Source: Phycisphaerae bacterium
GTDB taxonomy: Bacteria; Planctomycetota; Phycisphaerae; UBA1845; Fen-1342
Assembly (NCBI GenBank): GCA_016935035.1
Contig: JAFGRR010000471.1
Span: 1 to 9,762, forward strand
Length of the DNA stretch: 9,762 bases
Direction: 5' to 3'
Part shown: positions 1-6,798 of the stretch, one piece after another
Layout: each line of letters begins with the position of its first letter
How positions within the stretch are numbered: the stretch's first letter is position 1
The notes under the pieces: generated by a model
What the model saw: the letters and a program-made list of their open reading frames with translations, nothing else
Databases searched by the model: none
Told to the model about the DNA's origin: nothing
Translations under genes and position numbers: made by a program

Positions 1-1494
1 CTCGAATGTCAGGCCGGCCTTGGGATTGACTGAGACCTGCCGCACCTGTGGTAAGCGCACTTCGACCGGGTCTTCCAGTGTGATGATGCTCTGGCGCACC
101 CGGTCCAGACGCGTCAGCCCGGAATAGAGCGTCGTCGTCTTGCCGCTGCCGGTCGGACCGGTGACCAGCAGCATTCCGTGCGGTAGATGGATCAGACGTT
201 CGAATTGCGCCAAGCACTCGTGCGCCATGCCCAGCTCTTCGAGCGTCAGCAGCCGCGCACCCGAGCGCAGCAGGCGCAGCACCACGGCCTCGCCACTGGC
301 GGACGGCAACGTGGACACGCGAATGTCCATCTCTTCCTGCTCGGCGGCCAGCTTAAAGTGCCCGTCCTGGGGTCGGCGCGTCTCGGCGATGTTCAGCCGC
401 GAGAGGATCTTGATACGCGAGACAATCGCCGGCAGCATCGACTTGGGCGGCGCCGGCACCTCCCTGAGCACGCCATCGACGCGAAAGCGCACGCGCAGCC
501 GGTTCTCCTCAGCGTCGATATGGATGTCGCTGGCGCGGCTGGAGACGGCGCGATCAAGCAGCACGTCGACAAGTTTGACGGCCGGCGCGTCGGCGACTTC
601 ATCCAGACCATCGAGCCAGCCCGGCTTCTCGCTTGGCGTCGCCTCGGCCGACTCGTCAAAGCCGCCGTAGGCCCAGTTGATCAGTTGCTGAAGTTCGCGC
701 GGCGGAGTCAGGCATTGATCGACCTCGCAGCCGGTCTGCAGCCGGATTTGATCGAGCACCGCGAGGTCGAGCGGGCGCGCCACCGCGACCGTGATGATGT
801 GTTCGAGCACGAACGCTGGAAAGACGGAGTGCGCGCGGGCCATCTCCTCACGGACGAGCTTCTGATTGGCGTTGTCCACGCGGTAGTTGCCGACCTCGAC
901 ATAGGGCAACTCGCAGGCTGTCGCCTGGGCGAGTGAGATGTCGCCCTGCGTGACGTGTCCCTCGCTGACCAGCCAATCCGCGATCGCCTCCTCGTCGCCG
1001 TTGACCTTCTCCCAGCCTTGGTCAAGTACCGCCCGGGTGGCGATGCCATCTTGAAGGAGCAACTCCATCCACTTCGGGCGATCCGGCGGCAATTCAACCG
1101 AAGGCGACCGTGTTGATGGTGCCGGCGCGGGCGCAGCGCTCGGCTCGCCTTGAGCGAGTTCGTCAACCAACGCGCCAGGCTCGACCTGCCAACGCAGGCC
1201 AAGGGCGTATCGCGGAGTTTGGTCGGTCATTTCGGTCGAGACGACCTGGGCGCGTAGAGCCTGTGGCGCAAGACCGCCGCTGGCGGGCAGGTGCACATCG
1301 ACCAGCGTGCCGCGCGGCAGATAGGTACGCACGATCGCGCGCGCACCACCCTGGCTGAGGTTGGCGAGGCGAGTCTCGATCTGGTGTCCGATCAGCGGTG
1401 CGACCTGTGACGCGGATTCGTCGAGGATCGACAGTTGCGCGCCAAGATCTATGGCGTGACGTTCGTGCTGACGACGCTGCCTAGCCCTGGCCAT
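1..1494 (-). CDS. PilZ-MshEN-GspE/PilB type IV pilus or type II secretion assembly ATPase, 3' end cut by window edge
   Basis: This is a cytoplasmic hexameric ATPase of the PilB/GspE/MshE family, which powers pilus or pseudopilus assembly. 498 residues are visible and the C-terminus lies beyond position 1. The start is ATG at 1492-1494, with GGCGGA six bases upstream (1501-1506); there is no in-frame ATG further upstream before the stop at 1612-1614. Residues 7-118 form a PilZ domain with the c-di-GMP motifs RxxxR (R8-R12) and NxSxxG (N45-L-S47-Q-G-G50). An Ala/Pro/Ser-rich linker follows (119-138). Residues 139-278 resemble the MshEN/T2SSE N-terminal domain, and 300-338 contain the family stretch ASDIHID. 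Further conserved blocks are DIRVSTLPSASGE (about 390-402), the Walker A loop GPTGSGKT (446-453) and the Asp box ITLEDPVE (471-478). Walker B and the metal-binding Cys region would lie off the window. It is downstream of the secretin and TPR genes on the same strand. PilB, GspE and MshE cannot be told apart from this fragment. Confidence 0.93.
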   Translation of the reverse strand, partial: MARARQRRQHERHAIDLGAQLSILDESASQVAPLIGHQIETRLANLSQGGARAIVRTYLPRGTLVDVHLPASGGLAPQALRAQVVSTEMTDQTPRYALGLRWQVEPGALVDELAQGEPSAAPAPAPSTRSPSVELPPDRPKWMELLLQDGIATRAVLDQGWEKVNGDEEAIADWLVSEGHVTQGDISLAQATACELPYVEVGNYRVDNANQKLVREEMARAHSVFPAFVLEHIITVAVARPLDLAVLDQIRLQTGCEVDQCLTPPRELQQLINWAYGGFDESAEATPSEKPGWLDGLDEVADAPAVKLVDVLLDRAVSSRASDIHIDAEENRLRVRFRVDGVLREVPAPPKSMLPAIVSRIKILSRLNIAETRRPQDGHFKLAAEQEEMDIRVSTLPSASGEAVVLRLLRSGARLLTLEELGMAHECLAQFERLIHLPHGMLLVTGPTGSGKTTTLYSGLTRLDRVRQSIITLEDPVEVRLPQVRQVSVNPKAGLTFE

Positions 1495-1689
1495 CTGACA
1501 TCCGCCGGTGTGGTGACCGCTTACCAACCGGTCACGGGTCTTATCGGGCAGACCGATTGCGCACCGGTCCTGCTTCCCCCCGGGAGTACATCGTCTTATC
1601 GGGGTGTCGGCTTAATCAGGCAGGAATTGCCGACACGCGGCTGGAATCAGCCCGCAGTGCGGCACTTGGTTTGTCGTTGTGCAGGTGAG
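1495..1689 (-). promoter_or_regulatory. Intergenic leader before the PilZ-ATPase gene with two CCCGATAAGAC repeats
   Basis: This 195-bp gap separates the TPR gene stop from the ATPase start. On the minus strand it contains two identical 11-mers, CCCGATAAGAC, at 1593-1603 and 1538-1548, 55 bp apart. The proximal copy ends 43 nt before the ATG and the distal copy 98 nt before it. Just after the TPR stop, on the minus strand, GCGGgCTG and CAGCCGC can form a short bulged hairpin. A further inverted pair GTGACC/GGTCAC lies at 1513-1518 and 1530-1535. The length of the gap, against the overlapping junction upstream, suggests separate control of the ATPase gene. A promoter or regulator site is inferred, not shown. 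Confidence 0.4.
1604..1636 (-). repeat. 8-bp perfect inverted repeat next to the distal CCCGATAAGAC copy
   Basis: GTGTCGGC (1604-1611) and GCCGACAC (1629-1636) are perfect inverted complements separated by 17 nt. On the minus strand the structure ends directly against the CCCGATAAGAC copy at 1593-1603 (the C/G at 1603-1604 is the junction). There is no T-tract after it in either direction, so it is a poor intrinsic terminator. It could be an operator or an RNA hairpin. Confidence 0.5.
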
Positions 1690-2775
1690 CTATTTGCCGG
1701 GTGTCGCAATGCTGCTTCGCCAGCGTGCCACGATTTCTCGGACCGAGGCATCGGTGATGATCCCGCCTGGGGCGGCTTCCATGACCTGGACGGCCTTGGT
1801 GTAGTTGTCTTGTTGGGCATAGGCGTACGCCAAAGCCAGACGCGCGTCGGCTGAACGCGGGCTGATCCGCAGTGCTCGTTCGGCGGCAGCGATGCCTTCG
1901 GAAGGGTTGCCGGCCGCCGTGGCTGCCGTCGAAAGGCCGATAAACGCCGACAACTCGCCCGGGTCGGTCAGCGTCATGACACGGTACACGTCGGTGGCCG
2001 ACACATAATCGCCGGTGGCCAGATAGCAGTCGGCCTGCTGTTGGCGGTAGAAGCGGCGATCGGTCGCGTTGCCGGCATCGGTGGCCAGTGCCTGCCACTG
2101 TTCCGCCGCCGCCGCGTATTCCTGGGCCAGCGTCAGCGCCTCGGCCAACTGGCGGCGCAATCCGGCGGGTGCCGGCTCCTGGAGCGACGCCGAACGCAGC
2201 TCGCGGACGGCGGCATCGGCGTCACCGAGATGAACATAGAGCCGTGCCGCCGCGGCTTGCACGCACGTTTCGCCGGGGAATCGCGTGCGCTCACGTTCGA
2301 GCGCTGCGCGGGCGTCGTCGGCGCGATCGGCCGCCACCAGCGTATCGAGCCAAGCAACCAGGCGGGCGGCGCTGGGCTGCGAGCGATAGACGCGTTCGTA
2401 TGCCTCGGCGGCGTCGCTCCAACGCCCCAGTCCCTCATAGGCGACGGCCATCGTCTCGTCATACTCCGGCATTGCCCGAGTAGTCGCGGGTAATGCCTCG
2501 ATTCGGGCTGCCGCCGGCGCGTAGCATCCTTCTTCAACGTCGATGCGTGCCAGCGCCAATTGAACGCGTGGATCGTCGCTGGCGGGGTGAGCGGCCAGCG
2601 TGGTGCGGGCCCGATCGAACTTGCCCTCGTTGATCTGGGCCTCGGCCAGTTGCAGGGCAACCTGCACACGCGTCTGGCTCAGGAGCCGAGTGTCGGTGTC
2701 ATGCGGCCCGGGAGAATCGCAGCCGGCCGCGACGACCAGCAGCATACCAACACCGGTCAGCAGACAGCGTGTCAT
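1690..2775 (-). CDS. TPR-repeat lipoprotein of the pilus/secretion locus (MshN-like position)
   Basis: This is a 361-residue predicted lipoprotein. The N-terminus has a short basic start, a hydrophobic core and the lipobox AAGC, with C19 as the lipidated residue. Asp follows at +2, which in enteric bacteria favours inner-membrane retention; whether that rule holds here is unknown. The rest is a helical TPR solenoid, with recognisable repeats near residues 38-64, 107-134, 170-201, 243-272, 275-306 and 309-336. No enzymatic motif is visible. The ATG overlaps the secretin TGA (ATGA at 2772-2775) and is preceded by GGAG seven bases upstream (2783-2786 region), so translational coupling is likely. 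In MSHA-type loci a TPR protein (MshN) sits beside the secretin MshL. By position this protein may be a secretin assembly or periplasmic scaffold factor, but the sequence itself supports only 'TPR lipoprotein'. Confidence 0.88.
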   Translation of the reverse strand: MTRCLLTGVGMLLVVAAGCDSPGPHDTDTRLLSQTRVQVALQLAEAQINEGKFDRARTTLAAHPASDDPRVQLALARIDVEEGCYAPAAARIEALPATTRAMPEYDETMAVAYEGLGRWSDAAEAYERVYRSQPSAARLVAWLDTLVAADRADDARAALERERTRFPGETCVQAAAARLYVHLGDADAAVRELRSASLQEPAPAGLRRQLAEALTLAQEYAAAAEQWQALATDAGNATDRRFYRQQQADCYLATGDYVSATDVYRVMTLTDPGELSAFIGLSTAATAAGNPSEGIAAAERALRISPRSADARLALAYAYAQQDNYTKAVQVMEAAPGGIITDASVREIVARWRSSIATPGK

Positions 2776-4577
2776 GGCGTTTCTCCGTCGCTCGTGATGT
2801 CAGTCATTTCGCCCGGGTTGGCCGTGTCGGCGGCCATCTGTCTGAGGATGTGCCGCACCACACTGTTGTCCGGCTCGGTTGTTACGTCGCCGGTCAGTTG
2901 ATCGCGCAACTGGCTGGCCTCGATGAAGCGCGGGTTGAGTGCAATCGCCAGGTCAAGATCCCAACGTGCGGCATCGAGCCGTTCGGCGCGATGATGTTCG
3001 AGCGCCCACTGATAGTGTGCCTGCGCCAGGCGCTCGCGGCCCCACGGCAACAGGCCGCGGTGTGCGAGTGTTCGCCGCCGCTCGACCTCGTCCGAGGCCC
3101 AGGCGGCCCGCTCGTAGTCCGCGCCGCCGTCAATGATGTGCGGCGTGATGAGGACGATAACCTCCTCGCGCACGGCTCGGTCGATGCTGCCACGAAAGAG
3201 GTTTCCGACGACGGGGATGTTTCCGAGCCAGGGCAACTGTGTGCGGTTCGAGGTGACGACCTCGCGGAACAGCCCGCCGATGACGAGCGTGTGCCCATCC
3301 TCGAGCATGATGTTGGTGGTCAGCTCGGTGGTGTCTTTGTAGGGCAGGTTGTCGGGCGTCAGGCCGCCGCTGCTGTCCTCCGGGTGGATGTCCATTCGCA
3401 CGAAGCCGTCGCGCGTGATGAACGGGCGGAAGAGGATCTGCGTGCCGGTTTGGAGGAACTCGACGTCCTGAATGGTGGCGGTTTCGGTGACGGTTGACGT
3501 CAGGTAACCGTCCTCGCGGCCGACGATGACGCGGCCCAGTTGTTCATTGACCGTCAGAATCTTGGGATTGGCGACGATCGTCAGGTCGACGATCTCCTCG
3601 ATAGCGCGAACGAAAACGGCGGCGTTGTTGGTGATTACGCCGACACTGATGCCGCCGGCGGGGATGTCGGCGCTGACGCTGGAGTCAATCGCCCCAAGCC
3701 CTTCGTCGAATTCGACGGGCGGTACGGCGCCGGTTGTCAGCGTGGTGCCGCCGGTACTGGCTGAGTTGATCGAACGGAAATCGACGCCCGACAGCGTATT
3801 GAAGTCGATCCCGAGCGCGTTGGTCTCGTCCAGTCGCGCGCGCAGGATTAGGGCCTCGACCAGCACTTGTCGCGGGCAGGTGTCCAGTCGACCGATAACC
3901 TCGGCGACCTGGTCGAGCACGTCGGGGTAGTCGCGCACGATGATGAATTCGCCGATCGCGCGGCTCTTGCCGCCCAGGCCGTCGTTAAGGGCCTGGTCGA
4001 AATCCTCGGGCGTCATGGCGACGCCCGGCACTGGCGAGGCGGCGGTCGTGACGATCGTACCAGCCGGGCTGAGCAAATCCTTAACCAGCGGCTCGGCGGT
4101 CTGCGCCGTGATGAAGTCCAGCTCGAACATGCGCAGCTCGGTGTTGCGACCGGCCATGACCATGGCGTCACGCTGTTCCGGCGAACAGACGTAGATGAAC
4201 GAGCCCTTGCTGAACCAGGCGTAGCCGGCAGACGTCAGAAGCGCTTCCAACGCCTCTTCGAATGTCACCTGGTAAAGGTCGGTGCTGACCGTGGCCTCGA
4301 CACCGGCGGCTATGCTGATGTTGCGGCGTGATTGCTGGCTGAGCATGCGCAGAGCGTCGCTGAGCGCTGTCTGACGCAGGTGAACGTCGAGCAGACCTGC
4401 CGGGTTAACCGACACGTCCGGACTGGACGAACCCGAGCCGCCAGTCTCTGACGCGGACTCAGTAGGCGGCGAGGTGTCGTTCTCCATCTGCGCCCTTGCG
4501 CAGAGTGGACAGGCTAGCGCGAGCGCCAGGCCTGTGGCCAGAAGCCGCGCGGGATTGAGCGACGAGATGGGGCGCAA
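2772..4577 (-). CDS. Secretin (GspD/PilQ/MshL superfamily) with C-terminal TPR-like extension
   Basis: This is an outer-membrane channel protein of 601 residues. I chose TTG at 4575-4577 because AAGGAGG (4584-4590) sits six bases upstream and a signal peptide follows at once; the reading frame stays open to an ATG at 4664, which lacks this support. The signal peptide is residues 1-29, with a hydrophobic run at 12-22 and probable cleavage ARA|Q. A Ser/Gly/Thr-rich linker (33-58) precedes an STN-type domain (62-130). An N1-like domain (145-232) contains an insertion near 171-205. The secretin beta-domain spans about 236-483, with LVEALILRARLDE, the signature LPWLGNIPVVGNLFRG (448-463) and VIVLITPHIID (473-483). 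Residues 484-601 are an extra tail with one TPR-like helical pair (about 515-560). It is the first gene of a minus-strand set with the TPR lipoprotein and the assembly ATPase. MshL, PilQ and GspD cannot be separated with certainty. Confidence 0.93.
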   Translation of the reverse strand: MRPISSLNPARLLATGLALALACPLCARAQMENDTSPPTESASETGGSGSSSPDVSVNPAGLLDVHLRQTALSDALRMLSQQSRRNISIAAGVEATVSTDLYQVTFEEALEALLTSAGYAWFSKGSFIYVCSPEQRDAMVMAGRNTELRMFELDFITAQTAEPLVKDLLSPAGTIVTTAASPVPGVAMTPEDFDQALNDGLGGKSRAIGEFIIVRDYPDVLDQVAEVIGRLDTCPRQVLVEALILRARLDETNALGIDFNTLSGVDFRSINSASTGGTTLTTGAVPPVEFDEGLGAIDSSVSADIPAGGISVGVITNNAAVFVRAIEEIVDLTIVANPKILTVNEQLGRVIVGREDGYLTSTVTETATIQDVEFLQTGTQILFRPFITRDGFVRMDIHPEDSSGGLTPDNLPYKDTTELTTNIMLEDGHTLVIGGLFREVVTSNRTQLPWLGNIPVVGNLFRGSIDRAVREEVIVLITPHIIDGGADYERAAWASDEVERRRTLAHRGLLPWGRERLAQAHYQWALEHHRAERLDAARWDLDLAIALNPRFIEASQLRDQLTGDVTTEPDNSVVRHILRQMAADTANPGEMTDITSDGETP

Positions 4578-4928
4578 AACCTGCCTCCTTGGGACGTCAA
4601 CGCCGGTACCAATGGCTCGACCTGGCGCGCCAGATGCACGTCGCGCACCAGTCTGTGCGTCCACAACACGTTATCGGGTGTGTGCCGGCCCCGCGCTTAG
4701 GATCGAACGAGCACGGTGATGCCCGTAGGCGACGGGCGATGGAGCTGACGCAGACTTTTTCCACCTGGTTTGGGCTTGACACGGGTGGGCTTTTGCGATG
4801 ATTCAGTGGTGTCGGGTCTCTTGTGGGGCTGGATGCTGCAGGTCACACGCCGAGAGTCCGTGGTCGTTGTGTAGAGTTTCCGCGTTGCGATCGGCCGCCT
4901 GATCGCACGCCAGTGTATCGAGGTTGTG
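4578..4928. promoter_or_regulatory. Divergent intergenic region between the secretin operon and the LuxR gene
   Basis: This gap of about 350 bp has no convincing gene. It should hold promoters in both directions. On the minus strand it carries the secretin Shine-Dalgarno AAGGAGG (4584-4590) and a CCCGATAA copy (4671-4678). On the plus strand TTGACA (4776-4781) is followed after 15 bp by GATGAT (4797-4802), a weak sigma70-like pair that would give the LuxR gene a leader of about 115 nt. A small hairpin, GCCCGT/ACGGGC, lies at 4721-4737. GAGG (4920-4923) is the ribosome-binding site for the LuxR gene. The promoter assignments are tentative. Confidence 0.35.
4671..4678 (-). promoter_or_regulatory. 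CCCGATAA motif upstream of the secretin gene
   Basis: On the minus strand this is CCCGATAA, ending 93 nt before the secretin TTG. It matches the core of the two copies in front of the ATPase gene. It is preceded by GCCGGCACACA, comparable with GCCGACAC before the copy at 1593-1603. The match is read directly; the role as a promoter element or regulator site is inferred. Confidence 0.4.
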
Positions 4929-5288
4929 ATGTCGGATTCGACCCATAAGTCCGGGTTTGCGCCTGAGGAGGTTGGTCCGCAACCTGCCAAACGCCGAACG
5001 CTGCCATTCGTTTTCACGCCGGAGATGTGGACCGGCCTGGTAACACGCTTGGGTCTATCGCATCGGCGGGCCCAGATGGCGGAGTACATCTGTCGCGGAT
5101 ACAGCCACGAACGGATTGCCACCGAGACCGGACTGTCCGTGAACACGGTACGCATGCACATGCGGCATCTGTACCGGCAGATGTCGGTTCGCGATCGTGT
5201 GGGGGTGGTCGTGCGACTCGTGTTGGCCGCACGTGAGGCGGAATCCGAAGATGTCGTGAAGGCGGAAGTGCCTTCCGGGGGAGTGTAA
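4929..5288 (+). CDS. LuxR/GerE-family helix-turn-helix regulator without a receiver domain
   Basis: This is a small DNA-binding protein of 119 residues. ATG at 4929 is preferred over the in-frame GTG at 4926 because GAGG (4920-4923) lies five bases before the ATG but only two before the GTG. Residues 1-40 are a Pro/Lys-containing leader with no recognisable domain. Residues 43-98 form the GerE-type HTH: LSHRRAQMAEYICRG (first helices), IATETGLSVNTVRMHM (turn and recognition helix, about 63-78), then a C-terminal helix with a long run of valines. Receiver, PAS and autoinducer-binding domains are all absent, so any signal must come from elsewhere. It is transcribed away from the secretin operon and toward the NamZ gene 168 bp downstream. 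Either could be a target, but no binding site can be assigned. Confidence 0.85.
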   Translation: MSDSTHKSGFAPEEVGPQPAKRRTLPFVFTPEMWTGLVTRLGLSHRRAQMAEYICRGYSHERIATETGLSVNTVRMHMRHLYRQMSVRDRVGVVVRLVLAAREAESEDVVKAEVPSGGV

Positions 5289-5456
5289 GGGGGACCTGCC
5301 CTTCGGCATGGCCGAGCTTCGTTCCTCGCTGTAACATCGCCAGTCGCTGGCACGACCGAGCACGTGGTGCGCGGGTGTACACGGACATCGGCCGCCGGCA
5401 ACGTACATGGGAACCGGCAACAAACGCCGCACCGCGAACCACGCATGAGGTATGCA

Positions 5457-6680
5457 ATGAACACACACGGAAAAGCCAGACATACTGCGCCACTGGTCAT
5501 CGTCGCCGCCCTCTTGCTGGCGGGCATGCTGCCGGCCTGGGCCGAGGATGAATCGGTCGTGCTGACCGGGATCGACATTCTGGTCCGCGACGGCTTTAAG
5601 CAGCTCGACGGCTGCAAGGTCGGGCTTATCACCAATCACACCGGCATCGATCGCCAGGGTCGCACGACGCTGTCGCTAATCCACGACGCTCCGAACGTTG
5701 AGCTGGTGGCGCTGTTCAGCCCCGAGCACGGCCTGAAAGGGCTGCTCGATGAGAGCGTCGGCGACTCGACCGACTCGCTCACCGGGCTGACGGTGTACAG
5801 CCTGTACGGTGAGACACGGCGGCCGACTGAGGAGATGCTCAGCGGCGTGGACACGCTGGTGTTAGACATTCAGGACATCGGCACACGTTACTACACCTAC
5901 ATCGCCACCATGGGCTACGCCATGGAAGAGGCCGCCAAGCACAACCTGCGGTTCGTCGTGCTGGACCGGCCGAACCCGATCACCGGTGTGCATGTCTTCG
6001 GGCCGCTCAATGATCGGGATGGGCTGTTTACGGCCTATCACCCGACGCCGCTCGTGCACGGCATGACGGTGGGAGAGTTGGCGCGCATGTTCAACAGTGA
6101 GCGGAAGATCGGCGTCAAGCTCGACGTAATCGAGATGCATGGCTGGCACCGCGGTATGTGGTTCGACGAGACCGGGCTGCTGTGGGTTGACCCATCGCCG
6201 AACATGCGTTCGCTGACCGAGGCCACCTTGTATCCCGCCATCGGTCTGATCGAGGCCTGCAACGTCTCCGTTGGCCGCGGCACCGACACGCCGTTTGAAC
6301 GCTTCGGGGCACCATGGATTGATGGTCAGAAGCTGGCGGCGCGGCTCAACGGGCTTGGCCTCAAGGGCGTGCGGTTCATGCCGTTTCACTTCACACCCGC
6401 TGCCAGCAAGTTCAAGGGCCAGGAGTGTGGCGGCGTGCAAGTGATTCTGACGAACCGCGATGAGTTTGACCCGCTGGAGACCGGGCTCTCGATCGTGCGT
6501 GAGTTGAAGGATCTGTTCGGCAAGGACTTCGACATTCAGAACGTCGATCGGTTGCTGTTTGGCAAGGCTGTGTTGGAGAAAGTTACCGAATCGACTGGCC
6601 CGACCAACTACACGCCGCTGTGGGAGTCCGAACTGATGACGTTCAAGACGATTCGCGCGGGGTATCTGCAATACAGGTGA
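5457..6680 (+). CDS. namZ: NamZ/DUF1343 family exo-beta-N-acetylmuramidase (GH171), exported
   Basis: The product is 407 residues. Characterised family members release MurNAc from the non-reducing end of peptidoglycan fragments. ATG at 5457 is chosen because GAGG (5447-5450) is six bases upstream and a signal peptide follows: basic residues K6 and R8, hydrophobic core 13-25 and probable cleavage AWA|ED after residue 29. A second in-frame ATG at 5445 is possible. Family blocks in order are GLITNHTG (56-63), LFSPEHGLKG (86-95), DIQDIGTRYYTY (137-148), VLDRPNPI (168-175), HGMTVGELA (201-209), then SPNMRSLTEATLYP and SVGRGTDTPFERFGAPW in the second half. The length fits an intact single-domain member. 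It ends facing alr, with a large inverted repeat between them. With the neighbouring racemase and D-aminoacylase-like genes it suggests cell-wall turnover or scavenging. Family membership is secure; enzymatic specificity is inferred. Confidence 0.92.
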   Translation: MNTHGKARHTAPLVIVAALLLAGMLPAWAEDESVVLTGIDILVRDGFKQLDGCKVGLITNHTGIDRQGRTTLSLIHDAPNVELVALFSPEHGLKGLLDESVGDSTDSLTGLTVYSLYGETRRPTEEMLSGVDTLVLDIQDIGTRYYTYIATMGYAMEEAAKHNLRFVVLDRPNPITGVHVFGPLNDRDGLFTAYHPTPLVHGMTVGELARMFNSERKIGVKLDVIEMHGWHRGMWFDETGLLWVDPSPNMRSLTEATLYPAIGLIEACNVSVGRGTDTPFERFGAPWIDGQKLAARLNGLGLKGVRFMPFHFTPAASKFKGQECGGVQVILTNRDEFDPLETGLSIVRELKDLFGKDFDIQNVDRLLFGKAVLEKVTESTGPTNYTPLWESELMTFKTIRAGYLQYR

Positions 6681-6703
6681 GCCGGAGCTGATGCAGTGGC
6701 GAT

Positions 6704-6784
6704 GTAGCATTAGGACTCCGTGCCGGACGTTTTCTCTCGGGCTTTCCGGGCCGAATGACGTCAGGCACGGAGTCCTGACGCTAC
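6704..6784. repeat. Long imperfect inverted repeat (REP-like) between convergent genes
   Basis: The left arm 6704-6730 and right arm 6758-6784 are inverted complements at 24 of 27 positions, around a 27-nt centre. They share the core AGGACTCCGTGCC. The right arm alone also folds: CGTCAGG (6759-6765) and CCTGACG (6774-6780) form a perfect 7-bp stem with an 8-nt loop, whereas the left arm is a decayed version. It fills most of the 118 bp between the stops of namZ and alr. It could act as a bidirectional terminator or be a pair of mobile REP-type units. Confidence 0.8.
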
Positions 6785-6798
6785 GCCGGCACAGTGGC

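Noticed and set aside
187..936. Plus-strand open frame of 249 codons antisense to the ATPase
   Set aside because: The minus-strand frame reads a complete, motif-rich PilB/GspE protein over this stretch. The plus frame has no recognisable domain and is a high-GC shadow.
1538..1603. Sigma28 (FliA-type) promoters based on CCCGATAA resembling GCCGATAA
   Set aside because: No TAAA-like -35 element is found 15 bp upstream of any of the three copies. The motif is reported without a sigma-factor assignment.
2769..3497. Plus-strand open frame of 242 codons antisense to the secretin
   Set aside because: It lies opposite the conserved secretin signature region, and the translation shows no family features.
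4697..5635. Long minus-strand open frame of 312 codons across the LuxR gene
   Set aside because: The translation is Arg/Ser/Thr/Pro-rich with no domain. The opposite strand encodes a clear GerE domain and the NamZ signal peptide.
5862..6710. Minus-strand open frame of 282 codons antisense to namZ
   Set aside because: It is a shadow of the well-conserved DUF1343 gene and has no motifs of its own.
6694..6798. CAGTGGC direct repeats as target-site duplications around the inverted repeat
   Set aside because: The repeats are at unequal distances from the arms (3 and 7 bp), and a 7-mer match could be chance. This alone is not evidence of insertion.
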